Notes: generated from the sequence alone by a model not told the origin. A stretch of DNA of 64,000 bases from Flavobacteriales bacterium (GCA_002692065.1 NZJX01000017.1:2562-66561); one strand, 5' to 3'. Numbered from the stretch's first letter, positions 34,426-44,982 are shown. Numbers and translations: made by a program.

Positions 34426-36430
34426 ACAAAAAAATAAACCTTCATCAAAAAATGACGGAAAATTTAAACTTCCTAAGTTTAACTTTTACTGGATATATGG
34501 AATTATTGCTGTGCTTATGCTTTCAATGCTCCTAACAAATGAATTTACAACACTAAGTTTAGAGACAGATAGACAAACCCTAATTTACAATTATATCAAA
34601 AATAATGATGTAGCTAAAATTGAAATTATTGAAAATAAAAATATTGCTAAAATATATATAAACGAAGAATCATTATCTTCACATAGACATAAATCTGTCA
34701 GAAAACCTCTAATTGGAGATGGCATAAACAAAGGTCCACATTATTTTATAAAGATTGGTTCATCTGATATATTTGAAAAAAAAATTGAAGAAGCTCAGAA
34801 AGATTTTAATTTCGATGAAAATAATAGAATTCAGATTTTTTACAATACTGAGCACAGCATCTTTGATGGAATTTGGTCTTGGCTACCTTTTATTCTTCTG
34901 ATCTTCTTTTGGATTTTTTTTATGAGAAGAATGAGTTCAGGTAGTGGACCTGGATCACAAATATTTAATATTGGTAAATCACAAGCAAAGTTATTTGACA
35001 ATGAGTCTGAAGTAAAAATAACATTTAACAATGTTGCTGGTCTAGAAGGAGCAAAAGAAGAAGTACAAGAGATTGTGAATTTTCTCAAAAACCCTCTAAA
35101 GTACACTAAATTAGGAGGTAAAATTCCAAGAGGAGCTCTATTAGTTGGACCCCCAGGAACTGGAAAAACACTCCTTGCAAAAGCAGTTGCAGGAGAAGCT
35201 AAAGTGCCTTTTTTCTCTCTTTCAGGTTCTGATTTTGTTGAAATGTTTGTTGGTGTTGGTGCATCAAGAGTTAGAGATTTATTTAAAAAGGCTAAAATGA
35301 AAGCTCCTGCTATCATCTTTATTGATGAAATTGATGCAATTGGTAGAGCTAGAGGTAAAAATCAAATTACTGGATCTAACGATGAAAGAGAAAATACTTT
35401 AAATCAGTTATTGACAGAAATGGATGGGTTTGGAACTAATGATCATGTAATAATACTTGCTGCAACAAATCGAGCTGATATTTTAGATAGAGCTCTTGTG
35501 AGGGCTGGGAGATTTGACAGACAAATATATATTGATTTACCTGAACTCCATGAGAGAAAAGAGATATTTAATGTTCATCTAAAACCTCTGAAAGTTAAAA
35601 AAACATTAGACATTGATTTTTTATCTAAACAAACCCCAGGTTTCTCAGGCGCTGATATTGCAAATATGTGTAATGAAGCAGCTTTAATTGCAGCAAGAAA
35701 AAATAAAAAATTTATTGATAAACAAGATTTTTTAGATGCTGTTGACAGAATAGTTGGAGGCCTTGAAAAGAAAAATAAGATTATTTCAAAAAAAGAAAGA
35801 GAAGTTATTGCATATCACGAAGCTGGTCATGCCATAGTAAGTTGGATGCTTCAATATGCTGCTCCTTTAATTAAAGTTACAATTGTTCCAAGAGGAAGAT
35901 CTTTAGGAGCTGCATGGTATCTTCCTGAAGAAAGACAAATTACAACTAAAGAACAATTAATGGATGAAATGACGACTGCACTTGGAGGAAGAGCTGCTGA
36001 AAAAATTATTTTTGATAAAGTTTCTACGGGAGCCCTCAGTGATCTTGAAAAAGTAACTAAACAAGCAACTTCTATGGTTACTATATACGGTCTAAGCGAT
36101 AAAATTGGTAATATCTCTTTTTATGATCCCACTGGACAAAATTCGGGATTTATAAAACCTTACAGTGAAAAGACTGCTATCGAAATTGATAACGAAGTTA
36201 AATCTCTTTCAAATTTCGCATATACCAAAGCTCTTAAAATCTTAAAAGAAAATAAGAGCTCGCTAACAGAATTAGCTAATATATTACTAGAAAAAGAAGT
36301 AATTTTTAAAGAGGATCTAGAAAAAATACTTGGTAAACGAAAATGGGGAAATGACGATAAAATTACCCTAAATCCAAGTAAAAACTCAAATAAGAAAGCT
36401 AAATTAAATGAAACAAAACTTTCTAAATAA
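34418..36430 (+). CDS. ftsH: ATP-dependent zinc metalloprotease FtsH
   Basis: 670 residues. Two transmembrane helices (~24-45 and ~152-170) flank a ~100-residue periplasmic domain. The AAA+ module has Walker A GPPGTGKT at 244-251, Walker [12 protein letters not shown] and the second region of homology [20 protein letters not shown]. The protease site HEAGH is at 467-471. It is a hexameric membrane protease degrading misassembled membrane proteins and selected soluble regulators. The C-terminal tail is basic and Asn/Lys-rich. It overlaps rsfS by 8 nt and the LUD gene by 23 nt. Confidence 0.96.
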   Translation: MNKQKNKPSSKNDGKFKLPKFNFYWIYGIIAVLMLSMLLTNEFTTLSLETDRQTLIYNYIKNNDVAKIEIIENKNIAKIYINEESLSSHRHKSVRKPLIGDGINKGPHYFIKIGSSDIFEKKIEEAQKDFNFDENNRIQIFYNTEHSIFDGIWSWLPFILLIFFWIFFMRRMSSGSGPGSQIFNIGKSQAKLFDNESEVKITFNNVAGLEGAKEEVQEIVNFLKNPLKYTKLGGKIPRGALLVGPPGTGKTLLAKAVAGEAKVPFFSLSGSDFVEMFVGVGASRVRDLFKKAKMKAPAIIFIDEIDAIGRARGKNQITGSNDERENTLNQLLTEMDGFGTNDHVIILAATNRADILDRALVRAGRFDRQIYIDLPELHERKEIFNVHLKPLKVKKTLDIDFLSKQTPGFSGADIANMCNEAALIAARKNKKFIDKQDFLDAVDRIVGGLEKKNKIISKKEREVIAYHEAGHAIVSWMLQYAAPLIKVTIVPRGRSLGAAWYLPEERQITTKEQLMDEMTTALGGRAAEKIIFDKVSTGALSDLEKVTKQATSMVTIYGLSDKIGNISFYDPTGQNSGFIKPYSEKTAIEIDNEVKSLSNFAYTKALKILKENKSSLTELANILLEKEVIFKEDLEKILGKRKWGNDDKITLNPSKNSNKKAKLNETKLSK

Positions 36431-37037
36431 ATTTCTTTCTAAAATATTACCTTCCTTATCAGAAACGAGTAATGAACAAATATCTGATGAGGAAAAAGAG
36501 TTAGAAAATTTTAAAGTTAAATCTGACGATCCAGTTGATGTAATATTTGCAAAAAACTTTACTAAAAACAATGGTAAATTTTTTTATTGTGACAATTTAG
36601 ATTCCTTTTTTTCCAATTTTGAGAATTTACTATCAGAAAGCAGATGGAATATGACTTATTGCATCAATAGTAAACTAAAAAAAATGCTAAAGTCAACAAG
36701 TATTGAGATTAAAAACAATCATTTAAATGCAGATTCATCAATAAGTAATTGTGAATTTCTAATTGCATTTGATGGATCTGTAATGGTTTCAAGTGAACAA
36801 ACTAAGAATATAAAAATTGAAGAATTACCTGATTCACTTGTAATTGTAGCATATACATCTCAAATAGTGAAAAATATAAGTGAAGGATTGAATGGAATCC
36901 AAATCAAATATGGACAATCTCGTCCATCACTTGTAACTACTATTAGAACAAAAGAATCTATTTCAACCATGAGTGATAGTGATAGAACAAAAGATTTATA
37001 TGTATTTTTAATTGAAGATTTTAAAGAAAAAAGATGA
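36408..37037 (+). CDS. LUD-domain (LutC/YkgG-like) protein
   Basis: 209 residues. The N-terminal part is acidic and variable. Residues ~65-205 form the LUD fold: FFYCDNLDSFF, CEFLIAFDGSVMVSSEQT, LVIVAYTSQIVKNISEGL and a C-terminal LYVFLIEDF. In other bacteria LutC takes part in lactate oxidation with LutA and LutB, but neither is present here. The order ftsH-LUD-cdsA is conserved in Bacteroidota, where its role is not established. The start lies inside the end of ftsH (23 nt) and it overlaps cdsA by 4 nt, implying translational coupling. Confidence 0.8.
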   Translation: MKQNFLNKFLSKILPSLSETSNEQISDEEKELENFKVKSDDPVDVIFAKNFTKNNGKFFYCDNLDSFFSNFENLLSESRWNMTYCINSKLKKMLKSTSIEIKNNHLNADSSISNCEFLIAFDGSVMVSSEQTKNIKIEELPDSLVIVAYTSQIVKNISEGLNGIQIKYGQSRPSLVTTIRTKESISTMSDSDRTKDLYVFLIEDFKEKR

Positions 37038-37825
37038 AAAATTTTCAAATAAGATTAATTTCTTCAATTTTCTACTCTTTTATATTTATTTTATCAACTT
37101 TAAATTATTATACCTTTATTGCATTAATTGTTATAATATCAATGATCGCATGTTATGAATTGAAAAGTATTTTTGAGTTAAATGAATTAAATTACAATTA
37201 CCCTTTCACCATTTTTGTTGGTTTATCTCTTTTTTTTTTAATCATATCAGATTTTATCTCATTTTCATATACTTTTTTGTTATTACTAATTTCTACCATT
37301 TTATCGCTATTGAAAACAAAAGCCCAATTATCATTTTATACTGGAATACTCTTCTCATTAAGTTATATTTTCATTCCTCTATCTTCAATAATACTTCTTG
37401 GATTTGTGTTTAATTCATCTTTTGAAAATAATACGATAATTTATATGCTTATATTAATTTGGTGTATGGATTCTTTTTCATACTTAACAGGGAAATTATT
37501 TGGTAAAAACAAAATTTTCAAAAATATATCTCCAAATAAAACTTTAGAGGGATATATTGGTGGGTTTATATTTACATTAATAACTGCATACATAATATCA
37601 AAGGAAAAAAGAATTAACCTTGATATTAGTTGGTATTTCTTATCAATATTAATATTTATTTCTTCGAATTTAGGAGATTTATTTATGTCAAAAATTAAAA
37701 GAATATTTGGAGTTAAAAATTCTGGCAAGTTAATCCCTGGACATGGAGGTATACTTGATAGAATTGACTCAATGCTAATTTCATTTCCATCAATTTATAT
37801 TTATATAAAATTTTTAAGTTTATGA
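37034..37825 (+). CDS. cdsA: Phosphatidate cytidylyltransferase
   Basis: 263 residues with about seven to eight hydrophobic segments. The CDS signature lies in the C-terminal third: GKLFGKNKIFKNISPNKTLE with GYIGG, then SNLGDLFMSKIKRIFGVKNS and LIPGHGGILDRIDS. It converts phosphatidic acid and CTP to CDP-diacylglycerol in the inner membrane, feeding the adjacent decarboxylase pathway. Four-nt overlaps with the LUD gene and psd. Confidence 0.94.
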   Translation: MKNFQIRLISSIFYSFIFILSTLNYYTFIALIVIISMIACYELKSIFELNELNYNYPFTIFVGLSLFFLIISDFISFSYTFLLLLISTILSLLKTKAQLSFYTGILFSLSYIFIPLSSIILLGFVFNSSFENNTIIYMLILIWCMDSFSYLTGKLFGKNKIFKNISPNKTLEGYIGGFIFTLITAYIISKEKRINLDISWYFLSILIFISSNLGDLFMSKIKRIFGVKNSGKLIPGHGGILDRIDSMLISFPSIYIYIKFLSL

Positions 37826-38475
37826 GTTATATTCACAAAGAAGGTAAAAATATTATTTCTATTTCCTTCTTGATCTACTTTATTATTATTCTAATTTGTT
37901 ATTTTGTTTTTAATCATTACTTAATAAAAGTAACATGTTCAATATCAATTATTTTATTCTTAATTATTCAATTTTTTAGAAATCCTAAAAGAAAAAAAAT
38001 AAAAAATGATAAATTTATAATTGCTCCTGCAGATGGGAAAGTTGTTGTCATAGAAGAAGTTTATGAAAATGAATTTTTTAAAGATAATAAAATTCAAATT
38101 TCAATTTTTATGTCACCTTTTAATGTTCATCTAAATAGATATCCTATATCAGGTAAAATAAAATATTTGAAATATCACCCTGGAAAATACTTTTTTGCTT
38201 GGAATCCAAAATCCTCTATTGAAAATGAGAGATTCTCTACTGTAATTGAGAGTAAATTTAAATTTTCAATTCTTATTCGACAAATTGCAGGTGCTTTTGC
38301 AAAAAGAATAATTAATTATTCTAAAATTAATAATTTAATTTCTCAGGGAGAGGAAATGGGATTTATTAAATTTGGTTCAAGAGTTGATATTATTTTACCA
38401 AAAAATATCAAAATAAATGTAAATTTAAATGATAGAACCTGCGCTGGCGAAACTGTAATAGCTGAAATTTTATAA
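37822..38475 (+). CDS. psd: Phosphatidylserine decarboxylase proenzyme, short form
   Basis: 217 residues, the short (archaetidylserine-type) class. Two hydrophobic helices at the N-terminus are followed by IIAPADGKVVVIEEV, ISIFMSPFNVHLNRYPISG and the self-cleavage site IKFGSRVDI, where Gly-Ser is cut and the Ser becomes the pyruvoyl cofactor. It makes phosphatidylethanolamine. The pairing with cdsA in one operon fits. The 3' end overlaps the convergent HAD gene by 6 nt. Confidence 0.93.
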   Translation: MSYIHKEGKNIISISFLIYFIIILICYFVFNHYLIKVTCSISIILFLIIQFFRNPKRKKIKNDKFIIAPADGKVVVIEEVYENEFFKDNKIQISIFMSPFNVHLNRYPISGKIKYLKYHPGKYFFAWNPKSSIENERFSTVIESKFKFSILIRQIAGAFAKRIINYSKINNLISQGEEMGFIKFGSRVDIILPKNIKINVNLNDRTCAGETVIAEIL

Positions 38476-39176
38476 TATTTTTAACAATTCATTTAAATCT
38501 GAAATTTTATATTTTATTTTTTTTATTTCTGATTTATTATAATCATTAAATTTTATTTTACTTGGAGTAAATAATATTGATCTAATTCCAATTGATTCAG
38601 CTGAGAGACAGTCAATATGTGGATTATCTCCAATCATTATGCACTCTTTTACATCAATCCCTAGCAAATTTAATGCATAATCAAATATTCTCCTATCTGG
38701 TTTGAGATATCCAGCTGACTCAGATGTAATTATCTTATCAAAATATTTCATCAAATTTGAATTTTTAAGTTTTGTATATTGAACTTCCTCAAATCCATTG
38801 GTAATTATATGTAAATTATATTTTTCATAGAGATTATCTAAAACATTATGACAATTTGGAAAAACATATTTTTTTTCGGAGTATTTTTAACATAAAAGTT
38901 AGCTAATTTAAAACTTAAGCTTTTATCATAAATTGAAAAAAAATTTAAAACTTTTTCAAATCTTGAATCTCTTAAAAAATTTTTTGAAATTTCTCCTTTA
39001 CGATATTTATCCCACAAATCATTATTAATCTTTTTGTATACCTTATAAAATATTTTAAAATTTATTCGATAATCAATTAAATACTCCTGAAATAATTCTT
39101 CTAAAGATATTTTAGAATTTTTTTCAAAATCCCATAGTGTATGATCAAGGTCAAAAAAAATATGTTTTATTTTCAT
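38470..39176 (-). pseudogene. HAD-family hydrolase (YjjG-like), one frameshift in an A8 run
   Basis: Residues 1-112 are open from the ATG at 39176, with the nucleophile motif FFDLDHTLWDFE. The frame breaks in an A8 tract (38869-38876). With one more A it continues as YVFPNCHNVLDNLYEKYNLH, then IITNGFEE (motif II), LKPDRRIFDYAL (motif III Lys) and IGDNPHIDC (motif IV), ending at 38470. The total would be about 236 residues, a full-length phosphatase of the YjjG/noncanonical nucleotidase type. All catalytic motifs survive, so a sequencing error or transcriptional slippage is as likely as inactivation. It is the last gene of the envelope operon, 1 nt after its neighbour. Confidence 0.8.
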
Positions 39177-39177
39177 T

Positions 39178-39612
39178 TTAATATTTATAAAAAATTAATG
39201 ATAATAAAAAAGACCAAAATATTATAAATACAGACATCAAAATAATTACCTTCTTCTTTTCTTTTTCATAAAACTTGGCTGCCAAAAATGATCCAACTGG
39301 AATTGACATTATTACAGGAGAAAAAAAAGCAATACCATAAAGACCATATTTTTTCACAATAGAAACATAAAATCTATTTTTTTTTGTGAATCTTTTCTTA
39401 TTATTTTTTTTTAAAAAAATTAGATTAACAATTTTTAAAATTTGGGCACTAAAATTATAAAAAACAATTACCCCAAAAATTCCACCTAAACTAGTTACAA
39501 TAATTGTTTCCATAAATGTAAAGTTAAATTTAGAACTAAATGCTATCATAGGAGCAAATAAGAACTTAACTGAACTAATAAAAAATAGACTTATATATTT
39601 ACCTATATTCAT
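39178..39612 (-). CDS. Small multi-pass membrane protein of unknown function
   Basis: 144 residues with three or four hydrophobic segments (FMETIIVTSLGGIFGVIVFY; KYGLYGIAFFSPVIMSIPVG; VIILMSVFIIFWSFLLSLIF) separated by a Lys/Asn-rich loop. The pattern GLYGIAFFSPV..SIPVGSFLA resembles small multidrug-export/DUF-type membrane proteins, but I cannot name the family. It overlaps the acetyltransferase gene by 4 nt and precedes the HAD gene by 1 nt, so it is a member of the wecB operon. Confidence 0.75.
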   Translation of the reverse strand: MNIGKYISLFFISSVKFLFAPMIAFSSKFNFTFMETIIVTSLGGIFGVIVFYNFSAQILKIVNLIFLKKNNKKRFTKKNRFYVSIVKKYGLYGIAFFSPVIMSIPVGSFLAAKFYEKEKKKVIILMSVFIIFWSFLLSLIFYKY

Positions 39613-40502
39613 TTGTATAAAAGTTTAAGAAAAAATGGCAGCTTATTAATTTTGATATTATAATAGGGCTGAACTTTAGCTCCAAAACTTCTGTAAAATC
39701 TTAATAAATTATTATTATTACTTCCTTCAAAATCAAATATTTTATTTGAGTTTGAGTTTTTTTGAATAACTAGATCTAACAAAAATGGAATCAAACCGTT
39801 TTTTCTACCAAATTCTGTATTTCCTGAAAATAAAAAAATTATTCTTGTACTAGTGTGAAGTAAGAATACTCCGGCCAAGGGAACATTATTTTCATCTTTA
39901 CATAAAATTATTTGACCAACTGACTTCTCAAAAGATTTTTCCATTAATAATTGTAAATTTTGATAATCATGATTTTCAAATTTATATTTATTGTTATTTT
40001 TAAATAAATTAATAATAATTTTAGGAGAGCAATTGAATACTATATTTTTTTTTACAAATTTATGTTTTTTTAAATTTCTCTTTAAATTTTTAGAGTAAAA
40101 TTGTTTGATTTTTTTGTAATCGTCATTGAGATTTAAAATACAATTTGTCTTTTTTATAAAGTTACTTGAACAAATATTTGCATAATTTATATTTAGATTA
40201 ACTAATTTGTAATATTTAGGGATGGCTTCAATAAAATCATTTACTTTATTTAAGTTTTTTTCAGATCTTGAAAAAATACCTAGTTGTTGAATCCAAAAAG
40301 GATTTAAAGAATAATGAATAAAAAAAAAATTTGATGGTAAAGGAAATACTGCCTCATAGTCTCCCAAAACTAAAGCATTCCAATTTTTTGATACAATGTC
40401 AAGATACCACGATAATGCATATGGTAAATAATTAACTGAATTAACTATGCAATTATCCCACTTAATTTTATCTATTTGATAGTTTTTGTAAAACTTTATC
40501 AT
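39609..40502 (-). CDS. GNAT/FemAB-like acyltransferase
   Basis: 297 residues. The N-terminal half is divergent (WDNCIVNSVNYLPYALSWYL). The C-terminal half carries an acyltransferase-like core: LMEKSFEKSVGQIILCKDEN, VPLAGVFLLHTSTRIIFLFS, GLIPFLLDLVIQ and FDFEGSNNNNLLRFYRSFGA. The last motif is typical of FemAB/BioF2-like proteins that add acyl or amino-acyl groups to sugars or peptides. In an operon with wecB and a deacetylase, a role in modifying a surface glycan is a reasonable inference. Four-nt overlaps on both sides. Confidence 0.75.
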   Translation of the reverse strand: MIKFYKNYQIDKIKWDNCIVNSVNYLPYALSWYLDIVSKNWNALVLGDYEAVFPLPSNFFFIHYSLNPFWIQQLGIFSRSEKNLNKVNDFIEAIPKYYKLVNLNINYANICSSNFIKKTNCILNLNDDYKKIKQFYSKNLKRNLKKHKFVKKNIVFNCSPKIIINLFKNNNKYKFENHDYQNLQLLMEKSFEKSVGQIILCKDENNVPLAGVFLLHTSTRIIFLFSGNTEFGRKNGLIPFLLDLVIQKNSNSNKIFDFEGSNNNNLLRFYRSFGAKVQPYYNIKINKLPFFLKLLYK

Positions 40503-41803
40503 TTTGACAACTCTTTTATTGAAAATTCAAAAATATCTTTCCATCCTTCCCATTCATCCATATCACACAACGAATGATTATGCCATATACTTATATAATT
40601 ACCATTAACCTTTTTTAATATTGATATTATATTTTTTATTGAATATTTTGCTTCCTCTACATTTAATTTCATGTAGTTATTTAAAGTTCCATCCATTACA
40701 ACAAAAGGTTTTATTAGTAAATCTGTTTCTTTTTCATTTTCTAGATCATAAAAATAGTAAGGAAGTGAGGTCCCAGCTCTAAATCCAAAGTGAGATGCAT
40801 AACCCATAGAATAATCTTCTTTGATTCCCAACTTTATTAAATTTTGGTATGTCAGAGGAAGATTGAGCTTTAAAAAATGTTGTCTACTTTTTTTAATTTT
40901 TCTTTTAACTATATTAGAGAGTCTATCTAATTCGTTTTTTTTTATATATATCGAACGATTTGAATTATACGAAAAATGAATACCTACATTAAAATAATCT
41001 GAAGTACTTTGAATTAATTCGATAAATCTCTTATTATAAAAAGGTATATTTTTATCATACTTACTAAAATCTGCTAATAAAAAAAAATATATAAATTCAA
41101 TATTATATTTTTTTGATATTTTCAGTAAATAGTCAAAATTATCATAAGGATCAGATAATTTATTTGTTAATACTTTTAATTGCAATTTAATTTTTTCAAA
41201 ATCAAACTTTACAAATGACTTAAATAACTTCCAAATTCCCCTAAAAAATCCAATTTCTTTAAATAGGAATGCATGATCAACATCAATTGTATTTATATGA
41301 TTAAATCTTCTTTGAGGAAATTTAAAATCAGGGTAAAATGATTCAATTAAAAGCTTTAATTCATTTATCCAAAGCTCAACGATAGGTAATTTTAAAAAAC
41401 TATTTTTGAAAGCTAAACTATTTTTTGCTGGAAATCTCTTATGATTATCTTTAATATGAGGTAAATATTCTTCATATCTTGACAACATATAAAATATACA
41501 GGCAAAAATATCAAATGGTAACGAACCTGTTTCATTTGTATGAAAAAATATTTTTATTTTTTTCCATGATGATACTTCAATATTTAAATTTGAGATTTTA
41601 TTTTGAAATAAAATATCAGATGAATAAAAAAATAACTCATCTTTTATTCTATTTTTTGAATATGAAATCTTGAGTCCTTTATGAGAAGTAAAATAATTCT
41701 TATCATTTGTAATCTCAATTTTTGTATTCATAAAGTTAGTGAATACCATTTTGAAAGTATAGTTTATCCTCTGAGTTATTTCATCTGTAAATATTAAAAT
41801 CAT
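40499..41803 (-). CDS. Polysaccharide deacetylase family protein
   Basis: 434 residues. An N-terminal ~150-residue region of the type found in Bacteroidota 'polysaccharide deacetylase family' proteins (PFDIFACIFYMLSRYEEYLP, RFPAKNSLAFK) precedes a NodB-like barrel: NTIDVDHAF (metal Asp motif), VGIHFSYNSNR (His of the H..S..H type motif), MGYASHFGFRAGTSLPYYFY and a final ISIWHNHSLCD. It probably removes N-acetyl groups from a cell-surface polysaccharide; the substrate is unknown. It sits between wecB and the acyltransferase gene with 4-nt overlaps. Confidence 0.85.
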   Translation of the reverse strand: MILIFTDEITQRINYTFKMVFTNFMNTKIEITNDKNYFTSHKGLKISYSKNRIKDELFFYSSDILFQNKISNLNIEVSSWKKIKIFFHTNETGSLPFDIFACIFYMLSRYEEYLPHIKDNHKRFPAKNSLAFKNSFLKLPIVELWINELKLLIESFYPDFKFPQRRFNHINTIDVDHAFLFKEIGFFRGIWKLFKSFVKFDFEKIKLQLKVLTNKLSDPYDNFDYLLKISKKYNIEFIYFFLLADFSKYDKNIPFYNKRFIELIQSTSDYFNVGIHFSYNSNRSIYIKKNELDRLSNIVKRKIKKSRQHFLKLNLPLTYQNLIKLGIKEDYSMGYASHFGFRAGTSLPYYFYDLENEKETDLLIKPFVVMDGTLNNYMKLNVEEAKYSIKNIISILKKVNGNYISIWHNHSLCDMDEWEGWKDIFEFSIKELSK

Positions 41804-42930
41804 CTAATTTCATCAATTATTTTATCGCATATAAAATTAGCGCTATTTCCATTACCAAATAATTTTTGGAATTTTAATTTATTATTTAAAAGTTCTTCGT
41901 ATGATTTAACAAAAGTTTCAAATCTTAAATCCCATAAAACTGAACTACCATTCTCTAAAATCTCAATCCATTCAGTTTCATTTCTAATTATAATTGAAGG
42001 TTTTTCTAATAAATATGCTTCCTTCTGAACACCACCTGAATCTGTTATTACCAAATCACAATTTTTAATTATTGAAATCATTTCAGTGTAGGAAATTGGA
42101 TCAATAATTTTGAAAAATTTATGACTCAGTAAATAATTATATTTATTGTTACCGAAAAATAATTTAAAATATTTTTTAGTTCGAGGATGAATTGGAAAAA
42201 AAAGAGTTTTTTTAAATTTCTCAGAAAACTTTACTAATGAATCTACTATTTTTTTTAATCTATTTTTATTGTTAGTGTTTGATTTTCTATGAAATGTTAA
42301 TAAGCAAAAATTCTTTAATTTATATCTATTTAAAATATTTTTATTTTTTTTAGTAACATTATGTAAAAGATTATCATACATAACATCACCGGATAAATAA
42401 ACTTTCTTATTTGTCATTGAACAACTGCCTTTTGAGTGAGAAATTCCTTCAATTTCCAAATTTTTAATTGAGGATTTCGTGGGACAAAATAAAATACTAG
42501 ATAGATGATCAGTGAAAATTCTATTAAGTTCCTCAGGCATATTTTTATCATAAGATCTTAGTCCAGCCTCAACATGTAAGAGTTTAATATTTAATTTTGA
42601 CGCTATATATGCTCCAGCAAATGTTGAATTTGTATCTCCATACACTAACATTGCATTTGGTTTTTCTTTTTTAACTATTTCTTCTAAATTAAAAATTATT
42701 TGGAATAGGGGTGATATTTTATGTTTAGGATCAAGTTTAAATTCATATTTAGGTAATGTCAGATTAATTTCTTCATAAAAAATTTCAGACATTTTTTCAT
42801 CATAATGCTGTCCTGTATGAACGATAATCTCATTTATCAAATTGTTAAAATTACTTCTAATTTCTTTACTTAATGAAAATGACTTAATAATCTGAGGTCT
42901 AGTTCCTACTATAGTTAAAATTTTGATCAT
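41800..42930 (-). CDS. wecB: UDP-N-acetylglucosamine 2-epimerase (non-hydrolysing)
   Basis: 376 residues, full length. Motifs: VGTRPQIIKSFSLSKEI, VHTGQHYDEKMSEIFYEE, YGDTNSTFAGAYIASKL, VEAGLRSYDKNMPEELNR, FPIHPRTKKY and TDSGGVQKEAYLLEKPSI. It converts UDP-GlcNAc to UDP-ManNAc for surface polysaccharide synthesis. First gene of a five-gene operon running to the HAD gene, with its own TAGTTTTG box just after rpsT. Confidence 0.93.
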   Translation of the reverse strand: MIKILTIVGTRPQIIKSFSLSKEIRSNFNNLINEIIVHTGQHYDEKMSEIFYEEINLTLPKYEFKLDPKHKISPLFQIIFNLEEIVKKEKPNAMLVYGDTNSTFAGAYIASKLNIKLLHVEAGLRSYDKNMPEELNRIFTDHLSSILFCPTKSSIKNLEIEGISHSKGSCSMTNKKVYLSGDVMYDNLLHNVTKKNKNILNRYKLKNFCLLTFHRKSNTNNKNRLKKIVDSLVKFSEKFKKTLFFPIHPRTKKYFKLFFGNNKYNYLLSHKFFKIIDPISYTEMISIIKNCDLVITDSGGVQKEAYLLEKPSIIIRNETEWIEILENGSSVLWDLRFETFVKSYEELLNNKLKFQKLFGNGNSANFICDKIIDEIR

Positions 42931-42974
42931 ATTGATTGATGTTCAATACCTATGAAAGACAGGTAAATAAATAT

Positions 42975-42982
42975 CAAAACTA
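42975..42982 (-). promoter_or_regulatory. -7 element of the wecB operon
   Basis: TAGTTTTG on the minus strand, 8 nt past the rpsT stop, predicting a leader of about 40 nt before the wecB ATG at 42930. No well-spaced -33 box. Confidence 0.4.
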
Positions 42983-42989
42983 AAGATAT

Positions 42990-43235
42990 TTAATTCAAAT
43001 TTTTTGATAATTTAGATTTCAAATTGGAAGCTTTATTCTTGTGAATAACTCCTTTTTTAACTAGCTTATCAATCTTTGAAACTAAAAGAGGATACATTTT
43101 AGTAAGTTTAGATTTATCATCCTCGTTCCTCATATCTTTTAATGAATTTCTCATTGTTTTGTGGTAAAACTTATTACTTAAAGTTTTACTTTTATCTGAT
43201 CTAATTCTTCTCAATGTTGATTTAAGGTTTGCCAT
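42990..43235 (-). CDS. rpsT: 30S ribosomal protein S20
   Basis: 81 residues from the ATG at 43235 (MANLKSTLRRIRSDKSK). The open frame extends upstream into tRNA-Glu, but those codons are tRNA sequence and cannot be protein. The C-terminal IDKLVKKGVIHKNKASNLKS is the S20 hallmark. It binds 16S rRNA in early 30S assembly. The gene starts 15 nt after the tRNA-Glu 3' end on the same strand, so the two are almost certainly co-transcribed and separated by tRNA processing. Confidence 0.95.
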   Translation of the reverse strand: MANLKSTLRRIRSDKSKTLSNKFYHKTMRNSLKDMRNEDDKSKLTKMYPLLVSKIDKLVKKGVIHKNKASNLKSKLSKNLN

Positions 43236-43250
43236 ATATATATATTTTAG

Positions 43251-43322
43251 TAGTCCGTAGGGGAATCGAACCCCTGTTGCATGGATGAAAACCATGAGTC
43301 CTAACCACTAGACGAACGGACC
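43251..43322 (-). tRNA. tRNA-Glu (anticodon TTC)
   Basis: 72 nt on the minus strand, starting GGTCCGTTCGTCTAG. The acceptor GGTCCGT pairs with ACGGACT (terminal G-U). The anticodon stem CATGG/CCATG encloses TTTTCAT, giving TTC. The T-arm is AGGGG-TTCGATT-CCCCT. No CCA is encoded. A perfect TTTG-N19-TAGATTTG promoter precedes it, and rpsT follows at 15 nt. Confidence 0.95.
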
Positions 43323-43336
43323 TAATAAAGTGCGTG

Positions 43337-43367
43337 CAAATCTAATTAGAAAATTTAAACTCTCAAA
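43337..43367 (-). promoter_or_regulatory. Promoter of tRNA-Glu-rpsT
   Basis: TAGATTTG at 43344-43337 and TTTG at 43367-43364 with a 19-nt spacer, the best consensus match in the window. It ends 14 nt before the tRNA 5' end. Confidence 0.7.
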
Positions 43368-43402
43368 ATATAAATGTAAATTTTAGCTTAAATCACTCAT
43401 GA

Positions 43403-44878
43403 TTAATAGGATTTAGCAAATAAAACTCTTTTTTTAGAAGGAAGTCCAGTTAAAATACATTTTCCAATTTCTAATTTACTATCAATTGGAATACACCTAA
43501 TTGTAGCTTTTAACTTTTGCTTAATCAGTTCTTCAGTTTGTTTAGTACCATCCCAGTGACAGGAGAAAAAACCTCCCTTACTTTTAAGAAGCTTTTCAAA
43601 TGTCTTAAAATCATCCACTTTAGTTATATTAGAATCTCTGAATTTTTGTGCATTTTGAAATAAATTATTTTGAATTTCACTTAGTAAATTTTTGATAATT
43701 TCTTCAAAGTTATCAATATTTATATATATTTTTTCAAAATTATCTCTTCTGAATATTTCAATTAAATTTTTACTTATATCTCTTGGACCTAATGTAATTC
43801 TTAAAGGAACTCCCTTTAATTCATATTGATTAAATTTCCAACCTGGTTTATAATTTTTATTGTCATCATATTTAACCCTCACTCCATTTTTTATCAATTT
43901 TTCTTTGATTTCTTTTGCTATTTTGTCAATATGATTAAATTCTTCATCTGATTTGAACACAGGAACAATTACAACCTGCCAAGGAGCAAGATTTGGGGGA
44001 AGAACTAAACCTTTATCATCAGAATGTGTCATAACCAGAGCCCCCATCAATCTTGTTGAAACTCCCCATGATGTAGCCCAAACGTAGTCTGTACTTCCAT
44101 CTTTTTTTTGGAATTTGACATCAAAAGCTTTTGCAAAATTTTGTCCAAGAAAATGAGATGTTCCAGCTTGTAATGCTTTCCCGTCCTGCATCAAAGCTTC
44201 TATACAAAATGTTTCAACTGCTCCAGCAAATCTTTCAGATTCAGATTTAGTTCCCTTTATTACTGGTATTGCCATGAATTTTTCAACAAAATCAGCATAT
44301 AAATCACATATTTTCCGTGACTCTTCAAGAGCTTCATTTTTACTTTCATGAGCTGTATGTCCTTCTTGCCATAAAAATTCAGATGTTCTTAAAAATAGTC
44401 TTGTTCTCATTTCCCATCTTACGACATTTGCCCATTGATTTAGTAAAATTGGTAAATCTCTATAAGATTGGATCCATTTTCTAAAAGAATCCCAAATTAT
44501 AGTTTCTGATGTTGGTCTAACTATCAGTTCTTCGTCTAATTTTGAATTTTCATCAACAACTATTTTATCAGATTTGTCATCTTTTTTTAATCTATAATGA
44601 GTTACAACTGCACACTCTTTTGCAAAACCATCAATATGAGATGCTTCTTTACTAAAAAATGATTTTGGAATGAATAAAGGAAAATAAGCATTCAAATGAC
44701 CTGTTTCTTTAAATTTCTTATCTAATTCTGATTGAATTTTTTCCCAAATAGCATAACCATAAGGTTTAATAACCATACAACCTCTTACATTAGAGTTCTC
44801 AGCTAAATCAGCCATTAAGATAAGTTCATTATACCATTTGGAATAATCATTTTCTTTACTAGTAAGCTTCTTGACCAT
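43403..44878 (-). CDS. proS: Prolyl-tRNA synthetase, archaeal/eukaryal type
   Basis: 491 residues. The class II core is of the ProS type lacking the bacterial editing insertion: [70 protein letters not shown] and [18 protein letters not shown]. The C-terminal zinc-binding-like extension ([20 protein letters not shown] ... IRCIPID) ends in Tyr, as is usual in this type. This form is normal in Bacteroidota. It charges tRNA-Pro. Divergent from the repeat-protein gene at 44983. Confidence 0.95.
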   Translation of the reverse strand: MVKKLTSKENDYSKWYNELILMADLAENSNVRGCMVIKPYGYAIWEKIQSELDKKFKETGHLNAYFPLFIPKSFFSKEASHIDGFAKECAVVTHYRLKKDDKSDKIVVDENSKLDEELIVRPTSETIIWDSFRKWIQSYRDLPILLNQWANVVRWEMRTRLFLRTSEFLWQEGHTAHESKNEALEESRKICDLYADFVEKFMAIPVIKGTKSESERFAGAVETFCIEALMQDGKALQAGTSHFLGQNFAKAFDVKFQKKDGSTDYVWATSWGVSTRLMGALVMTHSDDKGLVLPPNLAPWQVVIVPVFKSDEEFNHIDKIAKEIKEKLIKNGVRVKYDDNKNYKPGWKFNQYELKGVPLRITLGPRDISKNLIEIFRRDNFEKIYINIDNFEEIIKNLLSEIQNNLFQNAQKFRDSNITKVDDFKTFEKLLKSKGGFFSCHWDGTKQTEELIKQKLKATIRCIPIDSKLEIGKCILTGLPSKKRVLFAKSY

Positions 44879-44953
44879 AATTTATTAATTTAAAATATGT
44901 TAAAAATCTGTTAAACTATAATAAATGAAAGAGAATATTTAGTATCTTTTTCA

Positions 44954-44961
44954 TAAATTTG
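44954..44961 (+). promoter_or_regulatory. -7 element of the Trp/Asn/Gly repeat gene
   Basis: TAAATTTG, exact to TAnnTTTG. It ends 21 nt before the ATG at 44983. Confidence 0.5.
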
Positions 44962-44982
44962 TAAAAAGTCAAACACAAATCT

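Noticed and set aside
43236..43295. Longer rpsT starting at 43295
   Set aside because: Those 20 codons lie within tRNA-Glu; S20 proteins start MAN.K at the ATG at 43235.
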